Part shown: positions 1 through 7,628 of the stretch, one piece after another
Layout: each line of letters opens with the position of its first letter
Position numbering within the stretch: the stretch's first letter is position 1
NCBI RefSeq assembly: GCF_013283645.1
Contig: NZ_JABEKV010000001.1
Location: forward strand, 62,001 to 126,000
Source of the DNA: Sinorhizobium psoraleae
GTDB taxonomy: Bacteria > Pseudomonadota > Alphaproteobacteria > Rhizobiales > Rhizobiaceae
Reading direction: 5' to 3'
DNA length: 64,000 bases
Notes under the pieces: generated by a model
The model's input: only the letters and a program-made list of their open reading frames with translations
The model's database searches: none
What the model was told of the DNA's origin: nothing
Position numbers and translations under genes: made by a program

Positions 1-943
1 TGTTGGCCTTGGTGACGAGGTTCGCGCCGGTATCGACATTGGCTTCGACCTTCTCGCCCTTCGAGACCGCAAGCGCCGTCTTTACGCCATCATAACCCAT
101 GCGATAGGGATCCTGTACCACCAGACCCGCCAGCACGCCTTCTTTCAGGAAGCCGACCGTCTTCTCGTCGCTGTCGAAGCCGATCACCTTGATCTTGTCG
201 CCGAGCTTGTTCTCGGCGATCGCCTGGCCGACGCCCTGCGCCATGATCAGATTGGAGGCGAAGACGCCGACGAGATTCGGATTGGCGGTGATCAGGTCGG
301 TCATCATATTGAGGCCGGTCGTTGCCTGACCATCGGCATATTTGTCGGCAACGACCTTGAAGCCCGGATACTTGGTCTTGACCTGATCGAGGAAACCTTC
401 ACGGCGCTGATCGAGAGAGCCGACGCCGGGCAGGCTGGTGATGATGGCGATTTCGCCTTCCTCCTTACCGGTTGCCTCCTTGATCGCCGCGGCGAGCCCG
501 TCGGCGGCAATACGACCGCCCTGGACGTTGTCGGTCGTCAGGAACGAGGTGAAGGCCTTCGAGTCTGCCGCCGAATCGATGCCGATGATCGGGACCGACT
601 TTGCTGCCTCGTCGATCGGCTTGCCAAGCGCCTTGAACTCGGTCGGCGAGATCACGACTGCGGCCGGCGAGCCGGCGACGGCGTTTTCAAGGATGCTGAT
701 CTGGCCGTTGATGTCCGATTCGGACTGAGCGCCAAGTTCCGGCACGTTCACGCCGAGGTCCTTGCCGGCGGCGCGCGCGCCCGCGAGAACGATCTGCCAG
801 TAGAAGGAAGTGGTGTCCTTCACGATGATCGGGATGGTGACGTCCTGGGCGAAGGACGCGACCGGCGCCATGGTGGCGAGGAATGCGGCACCGGCAAGTG
901 CGGTGAAGGCACGGCGGGACAGAATGTGCTTGGTTATGCTCAT
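1..943 (-). CDS. Sugar ABC transporter periplasmic substrate-binding protein (3' end beyond window)
   Basis: About 314 residues are visible on the minus strand before the window edge; the C-terminus is missing. It starts at ATG 943, preceded by GAGAGGAG. The N-terminus carries a signal peptide with a twin-arginine-like SRRAF motif and an alanine-rich core ending near FAQD, so the protein should be exported to the periplasm. The body matches the ribose/xylose-type periplasmic binding family (Peripla_BP_4): IPIIVKDTTSFYWQIVLAGA near the mature start, SILENAVAGSPAAVVISPTE, and IKVIGFDSDEKTVGFLKEG. It lies 263 bp downstream of an aldo/keto reductase and a UxaA-type dehydratase on the same strand, so the ligand is probably a sugar or sugar acid degraded by them. 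The exact ligand cannot be read from the sequence. Confidence 0.88.
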   Translation of the reverse strand, partial: MSITKHILSRRAFTALAGAAFLATMAPVASFAQDVTIPIIVKDTTSFYWQIVLAGARAAGKDLGVNVPELGAQSESDINGQISILENAVAGSPAAVVISPTEFKALGKPIDEAAKSVPIIGIDSAADSKAFTSFLTTDNVQGGRIAADGLAAAIKEATGKEEGEIAIITSLPGVGSLDQRREGFLDQVKTKYPGFKVVADKYADGQATTGLNMMTDLITANPNLVGVFASNLIMAQGVGQAIAENKLGDKIKVIGFDSDEKTVGFLKEGVLAGLVVQDPYRMGYDGVKTALAVSKGEKVEANVDTGANLVTKAN

Positions 944-1206
944 CGGGTTTCTCCTCTCAAGTAACACCTCGTTCCGTTATCGAATGCGATCCGCAAGGTG
1001 CATACGGATCGATCTTTTATCTATAAAAAACAGATTGGCACGCTAGCGCAGTGAATTTGAAATGGCAAGCCGTTCTGCCGATCCCATTCATCGCGTTCCT
1101 CCCAGACGCAACAACATGTTTTCATAGGCATTTCCGGAGGGGCCACGGGCGTGCCGATGTCCCGGTTTGCCGCCGCGCCGACATCAAGTCAGCGCAACGG
1201 CACCTG

Positions 1207-2226
1207 TCAGGCCCGTACCGCCTCCAGCCCGAGTTCGGGCGCGACAAGCGTGTAAGGCTCGAAGGCGGCGAAGTCTTCCGCCGCGATCTTCTGTCGGGTG
1301 AGTTCCATATTGCGCTCGAGGCTCGCGGGCTTCGCAGTGCCGAGCAGCACCGAAGCGACCTGCGGACTGGCAAGCGGAAATTGGAGCGCAGGTGCCGCAA
1401 GCGGCATGCCGCGGTCGCGTGCGATCTTTTCCATCGCACCAACCCGCGTTCGCACGTCTTCGCTGGCCGGCATATAGTCGAAATGGGCGCCTTCGACCGG
1501 TCCGGTGGCGAGAATACCGGAATTGAACACACCGCCAACAACGAGCGACGTCCCCTTCTCCTCGCAAAGCGGAAGCAACTCGGCGACCGCCGAGCGGTCG
1601 AGAAGCGTGTAGCGCCCGGCCAGGAGAATGCAGTCGATATCGGCCCGCCGCATGACCTCAAGGCAGACCGGCACTTCGTTGACGCCCAATCCATAGGCCG
1701 AGATGACGCCGCCAGACTTCAGCTCTTCCAGGGCCTTCAGGCCGGAATCCATCAGTTGCCGCAAAAACACGGCATTCTTCGCGGCGCCGTGGGTGTAGAC
1801 GCCGATGTCATGGACATAGAGGATGTCGATGCGATTGAGACCGAGGCGGGCGTAGCTGAACTCGACGGACCGCATGATCGCGTCATAGCTGTAATCGAAG
1901 GTGACGTCGAAATTCAGCGGTTTGACGTAGGAATAGTCCGGAACCGCGCCTTCCGGGACCGGGTGAAGCAGGCGGCCCACCTTTGTCGAAAGCACGAAGC
2001 TGTCGCGCGGCTTGTCCTGCAGGAAATCGCCCACGCGCCGCTCGGCCAATCCCAACCCGTAATAGGGCGCAGCGTCGAAATAGCGGATGCCGGCCGCCCA
2101 GGCGGCATCGAGCGTCTCCATCGCTGCCTCCCGCGTGCATTCGCGATAGAGGCCGCCAAGCCCGGCCGCACCAAAACTGTACTCGGTCACGGAGAGATTC
2201 GTCCGGCCGATTTTTCTTTTCTGCAT
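1207..2226 (-). CDS. Aldo/keto reductase, probable sugar (D-threo-aldose-type) 1-dehydrogenase
   Basis: A 339-residue aldo/keto reductase with the usual TIM-barrel tetrad: Asp51 and Tyr56 in FDAAPYYG, Lys82 in STKVG and His139 in YVHD. The segment LGGLYRECTREAAMETLDAA and the overall layout resemble the D-threo-aldose 1-dehydrogenase / L-fucose dehydrogenase branch, which oxidises aldoses to lactones with NAD(P). The reading frame is open further upstream, but ATG 2226 preceded by GGAGACAGG and followed by KRKIGRTNLSV fits the family start best. It sits 41 bp after the UxaA-type dehydratase and before the ABC binding protein, all on minus, suggesting one operon in which an imported sugar is oxidised at C1. 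The substrate is inferred from family and context only. Confidence 0.85.
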   Translation of the reverse strand: MQKRKIGRTNLSVTEYSFGAAGLGGLYRECTREAAMETLDAAWAAGIRYFDAAPYYGLGLAERRVGDFLQDKPRDSFVLSTKVGRLLHPVPEGAVPDYSYVKPLNFDVTFDYSYDAIMRSVEFSYARLGLNRIDILYVHDIGVYTHGAAKNAVFLRQLMDSGLKALEELKSGGVISAYGLGVNEVPVCLEVMRRADIDCILLAGRYTLLDRSAVAELLPLCEEKGTSLVVGGVFNSGILATGPVEGAHFDYMPASEDVRTRVGAMEKIARDRGMPLAAPALQFPLASPQVASVLLGTAKPASLERNMELTRQKIAAEDFAAFEPYTLVAPELGLEAVRA

Positions 2227-2267
2227 TCCCTGTCTCCTCCCTCCAAGGATGCGCTTTTCCCACATCG

Positions 2268-3773
2268 TCAGAGTGTCGCCCCCAGATGCCAGGGAACGAA
2301 TTCATTGTCGCCATAACCGAAGAGTTCGCTCTTCGTCTTGCGGCCGGAAGCGGTATCGACGATCAGATCGAAGATTTCACGGCCAAGACCGGCAATGGTT
2401 GCCTCTCCCGAAGCGATCACGCCGCAATCGATGTCCATGTCTTCCTCCATGGCGCGATAAAGCGGCGTGTTGCTGGTGAGCTTGATCGACGGCGCTGGGC
2501 GACAGCCGAAGCAGCTGCCGCGTCCTGTCGTAAATGCGATGACATTCGCGCCGCCCGCGACCTGTCCGGTTGCAGAAACCGGGTCGTAACCCGGCGTATC
2601 CATGAAGACCAACCCATGCTCGGTCACACGCTCGGCGTAATTGTAGACAGCCGTCAACGGCGATCGTCCGCCCTTGGCGACCGCGCCGAGCGATTTTTCC
2701 AGGATGGTGGTCAGACCGCCGCGCTTGTTGCCCGGCGAAGGATTGTTGTCGAGCGACGCTCCGTGCAAGGCAACGTAGTTTTCCCACCAGGAAATCAGGC
2801 TATCGAGCTTCACCGCGACGCCTTCGTTGACCGCCCGGCTGCGCAAGAGATGTTCGGCGCCATAGATCTCCGAGGTCTCCGAGAGGATAGCGGTGCCGCC
2901 GGCGCCCGCAAGAATATCGACCGCTGCGCCGAGCGCCGGGTTCGCCGTAACGCCTGAAAGCCCGTCGGAGCCGCCACATTGCAAACCGACGATGATCTCG
3001 CTGACCGGGATCGGCACACGCCGCGCCGTTGCGACTTCCTGGGCGATTTCGTCGAGGACTCCGAGGGCGCGCTCGACCGACCGGCGGGAGCCGCCCGCTT
3101 CCTGGATGTTGAAATGGCGTTTCTCCGCGCCGGAGCCGCTCTGGCCGTAGAGCGTCAACTGGTTGACCTCGCAGCCGAGTCCGACCATCAGCACGCCGCC
3201 GAAATTGGTGTGACGGGCATAGCCGGCGAGCGTCCGGTGCAGGTTCTTCATCCCGTCGCCGGTCGACGACATGCCGCAGCCTTGATCGTGCACGATCGGC
3301 ACGAAGCCATCTATACCTTCGTATCTCGGCAGGATGCGCCGGTTGGCCTCGTCGGCGATGGCTCGACAGACCGTGGTGGAACAGTTCACGCTGGCGATGA
3401 TGCCGATATAGTTGCGGGTGGCGGCCCGCCCGTCGGCCCTGCGGTAACCCAGGAAAGTCCGTGCCTTGTCGGCCGCGCTTGCGGCTTCCGGCGGAACGGC
3501 GGCGCCAATCGCAAGACGGTCCTTGTCAAAGGCGAGATTGTGCGAATGCACATGGTCGCCAGCGCCTATGTCGCCGGTCGCGCGGCCAATTGCCTGCGCA
3601 TATTTGATTACCGGCTCGCCGCTTGCGATGGCTCGTATCGCAACCTTATGGCCGGGCTCGATCCGCGCCTTGGCCCTGGCGCCGCCCGGAAGCAGCTGCC
3701 CCGCCTCGATCGAGAAGGTGGCAACGGCGACATTGTCCTCCGGCGAGAGAAGGATTGAAGACGGGGCGGACAA
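2268..3773 (-). CDS. UxaA-family altronate/sugar-acid dehydratase
   Basis: A 501-residue member of the D-altronate/D-galactarate dehydratase family, which removes water from aldonic or aldaric acids to give 2-keto-3-deoxy acids. The N-terminal SAF domain contains the metal-site motif HVHSHN (residues 74-79). The large C-terminal domain has the family signature QCGGSDGLSGVTANPALG near residue 270 and the late motif KLTSNTPLYRAMEEDMDIDCG. The start is TTG 3773: an in-frame stop lies six codons further up, AGGAG is 8 bp upstream, and starting later would cut into the conserved DNVAVA strand. It is probably the first gene of the minus-strand operon; a promoter candidate lies about 55-80 bp upstream. 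The true substrate (altronate, fuconate-like or another acid) is not determined. Confidence 0.87.
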   Translation of the reverse strand: MSAPSSILLSPEDNVAVATFSIEAGQLLPGGARAKARIEPGHKVAIRAIASGEPVIKYAQAIGRATGDIGAGDHVHSHNLAFDKDRLAIGAAVPPEAASAADKARTFLGYRRADGRAATRNYIGIIASVNCSTTVCRAIADEANRRILPRYEGIDGFVPIVHDQGCGMSSTGDGMKNLHRTLAGYARHTNFGGVLMVGLGCEVNQLTLYGQSGSGAEKRHFNIQEAGGSRRSVERALGVLDEIAQEVATARRVPIPVSEIIVGLQCGGSDGLSGVTANPALGAAVDILAGAGGTAILSETSEIYGAEHLLRSRAVNEGVAVKLDSLISWWENYVALHGASLDNNPSPGNKRGGLTTILEKSLGAVAKGGRSPLTAVYNYAERVTEHGLVFMDTPGYDPVSATGQVAGGANVIAFTTGRGSCFGCRPAPSIKLTSNTPLYRAMEEDMDIDCGVIASGEATIAGLGREIFDLIVDTASGRKTKSELFGYGDNEFVPWHLGATL

Positions 3774-3827
3774 ATTGCGGCACTCCTGAACTCATTCTTG
3801 TGCAATGGTCGCACGATCAATTTGTCT

Positions 3828-3856
3828 TTTATCCACAATAGACAGAAATCCGTCAA
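3828..3856 (-). promoter_or_regulatory. Candidate sigma70-type promoter for the uxaA-type operon
   Basis: On the minus strand, TTGACG (3851-3856) is separated by 17 bp from GATAAA (3828-3833), close to the ideal housekeeping spacing, and points at the TTG start at 3773. A small inverted repeat GTGC-N7-GCAC (3800-3814) lies between promoter and gene and could be an operator for the adjacent GntR-type regulator. The -10 also overlaps a perfect DnaA box TTATCCACA (3829-3837, plus strand). The remainder of the 365-bp divergent region shows nothing else recognisable. Confidence 0.5.
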
Positions 3857-4138
3857 CAGGTATTATAATCGAAAACTCGCGTCATGGGCCATGGCCGGCC
3901 GCAAGGGCGTGGAAAGATCGGGGGCGACCGAATGCCTAGAAATCGTCGCCGCAACGAAGACAAACCTGCGCCGCCGGGCTATTGCGTCACTGCTTCGGTC
4001 GGCGCCGACTCGATGAATCATGCAGTACATCAAAATGCTACTGCAGCTTCCGAGCGTCTGGTAGGACGCCCCAAGCCGTAGAACAGCAACAGTTCCGGGC
4101 GCGACGCCCGCAGCAACAGGGAACCGGCCGGACTTTCC

Positions 4139-5017
4139 ATGGCGAAGCAGAACACCGTTTTCAAGGATGCCTTCAATCGCTGCCTGAAGCTGCTGGCGGA
4201 GACCTCCACGCTGCCTTCCGAACCGGAACTCGGGCAGATGCTGGGGGTGAGCCGCACCACGGTCCGGGCCATTCTTTCCCGCTGCGAGGAGCTCAAGCTG
4301 ATCATCTGGGACAAACGCCGGAAGATCGTGCTGCGCCGCCCGGAGCCGTCCGACTATTTTCCGACCGAAGAGACCAATTCACTTGCCGAGATCATCGAGC
4401 GTAGTTTCATGCGCCGGATTCTGGCCGGAGGCGCCGAACCCGGCATGCAGATCAACGAGCTCGAACTCGCGCGCGAGATCGGCACAGGGACGACAAGCGT
4501 ACGCGAATTCCTGATCCGCTTCAGCCGCTTCGGGCTGATCGAGAAGCGGCCGAACAGCCATTGGGTGCTCAAGGGTTTTACCCGCGAGTTCGCGCTCGAA
4601 CTGACCGAAGTGCGGGAAATGTTCGAGCTGAGATCCGCCGCGAGCTTCGTCGCCCTGCCGGAGGATCACCCCGCCTGGGAGGAGCTGAAGAATATCGAGG
4701 CCGTGCACCGCGAAATCCTCGCCGACATCGACAACCGCTACAAGGAGTTTTCCGAACTCGACGAGCGCTTCCATCTGCTGGTGCACAAATCGTCCAGCAA
4801 CCGCTTCATCATCGATTTCTACGACATCATCGCGATCGTCTTCCACTATCACTACCAATGGAACAAGGCGAACTCACGTGAACGCAATGCGCGTGCGCTC
4901 GAAGAGCATCTCTCCTATATCGCCGCGCTGCAGTCGCGCGACCCGAAGCAGGTGGATCAGGCTTGCCGACGGCATTTGAAATCGGCGCGGGAGACCCTGC
5001 TGCAAAGCATTCCGTAG
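4139..5017 (+). CDS. GntR-family regulator with two winged helices and an FCD domain
   Basis: A 292-residue transcriptional regulator with a doubled DNA-binding region. Residues about 25-66 form a GntR winged helix-turn-helix (LPSEPELGQMLGVSRTTVRAIL). Residues about 84-146 form a second one (NELELAREIGTGTTSVREFLIRFSRFGLIEKR). Residues about 150-290 form an all-helical FCD ligand domain with its Asp/His metal-site pattern (DERFHLL, EEHLSYI, CRRHL). Ordinary FadR/GntR FCD proteins are 220-250 residues with one HTH, so this one is longer. It is divergent from the dehydratase/dehydrogenase/ABC operon and is the probable regulator of it, with a sugar acid or keto-deoxy acid as the likely effector. 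ATG 4139 is used; the ribosome binding site is weak (AGGGA about 17 bp upstream). Confidence 0.85.
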   Translation: MAKQNTVFKDAFNRCLKLLAETSTLPSEPELGQMLGVSRTTVRAILSRCEELKLIIWDKRRKIVLRRPEPSDYFPTEETNSLAEIIERSFMRRILAGGAEPGMQINELELAREIGTGTTSVREFLIRFSRFGLIEKRPNSHWVLKGFTREFALELTEVREMFELRSAASFVALPEDHPAWEELKNIEAVHREILADIDNRYKEFSELDERFHLLVHKSSSNRFIIDFYDIIAIVFHYHYQWNKANSRERNARALEEHLSYIAALQSRDPKQVDQACRRHLKSARETLLQSIP

Positions 5018-5050
5018 CCGGCTACCGGGTTATCCTAGCCCGGTAGCCGC

Positions 5051-5851
5051 TCAGTAGCCGGATGTGGGCCTTGAGGTCTGTTGCTCGCCTGAAAATTCCT
5101 GCCGCAAGCGCTGCGTCGCGCTGACAAGGAGCGTGACGTCGGTGCCGATGGCCATGAAATCCGCGCCGAGATCGCGGTAATCGCGCGCCTGGGCAAGATC
5201 GAGGGTCATGATGCCGCGCGCCTTGCCGGCGCGTTTGATGCGCGCGAAAGCATCGACAATGGCGGCCCGGACTTCGGGGTGGCCGGAATTGCCGAGATAG
5301 CCCATGTCCGCGGCAAGGTCGGCCGGGCCGATGAAGAGGCCGTCCACGCCGTCAAGCGCGGCGATGGCGTCGATCGCATCCAGCCCCTTACGGCTCTCGA
5401 TCTGCAGGATGAGGCAAATCTCCTCGTTGGCCGTCTGCAGATAATCGCCGATCCGCCCAAAATTCGAGGCGCGGCCAAGAGCGGCGCCGACGCCGCGAAT
5501 GCCGTGCGGCGGATAACGAACGGCGCGGACCAGTTGCTGCGCCTGCTCGACGCTATCGACCATGGGGATAAGCAGGGTCTGAACGCCGGTGTCGAGCGCC
5601 TGCTTGATGAGCGCCGTATCGCCGACGGGCAGACGAACGATCGGATGGCTGGCGCGCCCCGCGATCGCGCGGAACTGCGCCGAAAGAAGCGGCAGGTCGT
5701 TCGGCGCGTGCTCACCGTCGATCAGGAGCCAATCGTAACCGCTATCGGCGACGATTTCGGCGGCGTAGGGACTGGCCAGCGCCACCCAGAGACCGAGCTG
5801 GAAACGGTTTTCGCGGATCGCCGCTTTAAAGGGGTTCTTCGGGGCCGGCAT
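5051..5851 (-). CDS. HpcH/HpaI-family class II aldolase (2-keto-3-deoxy acid aldolase)
   Basis: A 266-residue pyruvate-dependent class II aldolase of the HpaI / 2-keto-3-deoxy-L-rhamnonate aldolase (YfaU) / GarL group. Visible signature elements are LIDGEHAPNDLP (catalytic His48), IVRLP (Arg73), TGVQTLLIPMV, RYPPHGIRGVG, the metal-binding Glu in LILQIESRKG and Asp in IGPADLAADMG. It cleaves 2-keto-3-deoxy acids to pyruvate plus an aldehyde (lactaldehyde, glycolaldehyde or semialdehyde depending on the member). The start at ATG 5851 has AAAGGAGA at good spacing. Next to a sugar dehydrogenase, a UxaA dehydratase and, across a repeat, an aldehyde dehydrogenase, it completes the logic of a non-phosphorylative sugar acid pathway. 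Confidence 0.88.
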   Translation of the reverse strand: MPAPKNPFKAAIRENRFQLGLWVALASPYAAEIVADSGYDWLLIDGEHAPNDLPLLSAQFRAIAGRASHPIVRLPVGDTALIKQALDTGVQTLLIPMVDSVEQAQQLVRAVRYPPHGIRGVGAALGRASNFGRIGDYLQTANEEICLILQIESRKGLDAIDAIAALDGVDGLFIGPADLAADMGYLGNSGHPEVRAAIVDAFARIKRAGKARGIMTLDLAQARDYRDLGADFMAIGTDVTLLVSATQRLRQEFSGEQQTSRPTSGY

Positions 5852-5890
5852 TGATCGCTCTCCTTTAGCGGAACTAATGATCAGAGCGGA

Positions 5891-6003
5891 TTGCCCCTCA
5901 CCCTAGCCCTCTCCCCGCTTGCGGGGAGAGGGGACGGGACGTCACGGCTTGTCCCTTCTCCCCGCAAGCGGGGAGAAGGTGCCGGCAGGCGGATGAGGGG
6001 CAA
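5891..6003. repeat. RIME-type palindromic intergenic element
   Basis: A 113-bp element bounded by perfect 10-bp inverted ends, TTGCCCCTCA (5891-5900) and TGAGGGGCAA (5994-6003). Inside are two strong palindromes with 12-13 bp arms and 2-bp loops: CCCTCTCCCCGC/GCGGGGAGAGGG (5907-5932) and CCTTCTCCCCGC/GCGGGGAGAAGG (5954-5979). The size and two-hairpin plan agree with Rhizobium-specific intergenic mosaic elements described in rhizobia. It separates the aldolase gene from the aldehyde dehydrogenase gene. Confidence 0.8.
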
Positions 6004-6090
6004 TGGCCGCAGCCTTTGCAACCCCGCTCGCGAAAAGTCCTGGTGCTCAATCACTCAGAATCGATGACAAGGCTAGCTTATTACCCGCAA

Positions 6091-6120
6091 AAGAAAACCG
6101 GCCAGAATGTCCCGGCCGGC
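6091..6120 (-). terminator. Rho-independent terminator after the aldehyde dehydrogenase gene
   Basis: Read on minus, CCGGCC (6119-6114), a 10-base loop and GGCCGG (6103-6098) are followed by TTTTCTTTT. It lies just beyond the stop codon at 6142. Confidence 0.7.
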
Positions 6121-6141
6121 TAGTTTTCCACGGGCTCTAAC

Positions 6142-7596
6142 TCAGGCAATACCGCCGAGGCAGACGTACTTGATCTCCATGAACTCCTCGATGCCGTATT
6201 TCGAGCCTTCGCGGCCGAGGCCGGAAAGCTTGACACCGCCGAACGGCGCCTCGGCTGTGGAGATGAGCCCGGTATTGACTCCGACCATGCCGTATTCCAG
6301 CGCTTCCGCGACCCGGAAAACGCGCGCGAGATCCTTGGCGTAGAAATAGGAGGCAAGGCCGAACTCGGTGTCGTTGGCTTGGGCGATCACATCGGCCTCG
6401 TCCTTGAAGCGGAAGAGCGGGGCAACGGGCCCGAAGGTCTCCTCGCGCGCGACGGCCATCGCTTGGGTGACGTCGGCCAGCACCGTTGCCTCGAAGAAAG
6501 TGCCGCCGAGGGCATGGCGCCTGCCGCCCTGGACCACGCGAGCGCCCTTGGCAAGCGCATCGGCCACATGCTCCTCGACCTTGGCGAGCGCCGGCTGGTC
6601 GATCAACGGCCCGAGAATGACGCCTTCCTCCATGCCGTTGCCGGTCTTCAGCTTGGCGACGGCAGCGGCAAGGTTTTCGGAGAAGGCTTCATAGACGCCG
6701 TCCTGCACATAGATGCGGTTGGCGCAGACGCAGGTCTGGCCGTTGTTACGGAATTTTGCGATCAGCGCGCCCTCGACCGCCGCATCGAGGTCGGCATCGT
6801 CGAAGACGATGAAAGGCGCATTGCCGCCGAGCTCGAGACCAAGCTTCTTGATCGTCGTCGCACTCTGGCGATAGAGCTCGGCGCCGACTTCCGTTGAGCC
6901 GGTAAAGGTCAGCTTGCGCACGCTCGGGTTCGAGGTCATTTCGGCGCCGATCTCACGCGCCGAGCCGGTGATGACGGAAAAGAGGCCCTTCGGCATGCCG
7001 GCGCGTTCCGCGAGCACGGCGATGGCAATCGCGGAGAAGGGCGTCTGCCCGGCCGGCTTCAGCACCATGGCGCAACCGGCGGCAAAGGCGGGGCCGGCCT
7101 TGCGGGTGATCATCGCGTTCGGGAAGTTCCAGGGCGTGATCGCGGCGACGACACCGATCGGCTGCTTCATCACCAGGATGCGCTTATCCTTCTGATGCCC
7201 CGGCACGAGGTCGCCATACACGCGACGCCCCTCTTCGGCGAACCACTCGATGAAACTGGCACCGTAGACGATTTCCCCGGTCGCTTCCGCGAGCGGCTTG
7301 CCCTGCTCCATCGTCAGGATTCGGCCGAGATCGTCCTTGTTCTCGATCATCAGCTCGAACCATCGGCGCAGCACGCCCGCGCGCTCCTTGGCGGTCTTCG
7401 CCGCCCATTCCTTCTGCACCCGCGCTGCGGTTTCGATTGCAGCCCGGGTCTCGGCGGCACCAAGCTTCGGAACACGGCCGATGATCTCACCGGTCGCCGG
7501 ATTGTTCACCTCAATCGCGTTTTTCGGGTCGGCTTCGATCCAGTCTTCGCCGACGAGAGCGGCCTGGCGAAACAGCGACGGGTCTTTCAAGTTCAT
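6142..7596 (-). CDS. gabD: NAD(P)-dependent aldehyde dehydrogenase, succinate-semialdehyde dehydrogenase type
   Basis: A 484-residue aldehyde dehydrogenase of normal length. It contains the Rossmann and active-site landmarks ITPWNFPNAMITRK, FTGSTEVGAELYRQ, the general-base Glu in LELGGNAPFIVFDDAD (about 250) and the catalytic Cys in NGQTCVCANR (about 285); the last two phrases are typical of GabD. It oxidises succinate semialdehyde or a related short aldehyde to the acid in the cytoplasm. The start codon is 32 bp after the stop of a PLP-dependent decarboxylase, so the two are likely co-transcribed: amino acid to amine, then after deamination aldehyde to acid. It may alternatively serve the aldehyde released by the neighbouring HpaI-type aldolase. 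Substrate specificity among GabD-like enzymes is uncertain. Confidence 0.9.
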   Translation of the reverse strand: MNLKDPSLFRQAALVGEDWIEADPKNAIEVNNPATGEIIGRVPKLGAAETRAAIETAARVQKEWAAKTAKERAGVLRRWFELMIENKDDLGRILTMEQGKPLAEATGEIVYGASFIEWFAEEGRRVYGDLVPGHQKDKRILVMKQPIGVVAAITPWNFPNAMITRKAGPAFAAGCAMVLKPAGQTPFSAIAIAVLAERAGMPKGLFSVITGSAREIGAEMTSNPSVRKLTFTGSTEVGAELYRQSATTIKKLGLELGGNAPFIVFDDADLDAAVEGALIAKFRNNGQTCVCANRIYVQDGVYEAFSENLAAAVAKLKTGNGMEEGVILGPLIDQPALAKVEEHVADALAKGARVVQGGRRHALGGTFFEATVLADVTQAMAVAREETFGPVAPLFRFKDEADVIAQANDTEFGLASYFYAKDLARVFRVAEALEYGMVGVNTGLISTAEAPFGGVKLSGLGREGSKYGIEEFMEIKYVCLGGIA

Positions 7597-7628
7597 GGCG
7601 CGTCCTTCCTCAGAAAAAACTACAGAAC

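Noticed and set aside
1051-2316. 421-residue open frame on plus
   Set aside because: Antisense to the aldo/keto reductase gene.
4873-4888. Sequence resembling parS (CTCACGTGAACG)
   Set aside because: Only the central CACGTGAA is shared; too many mismatches, and inside the regulator gene.
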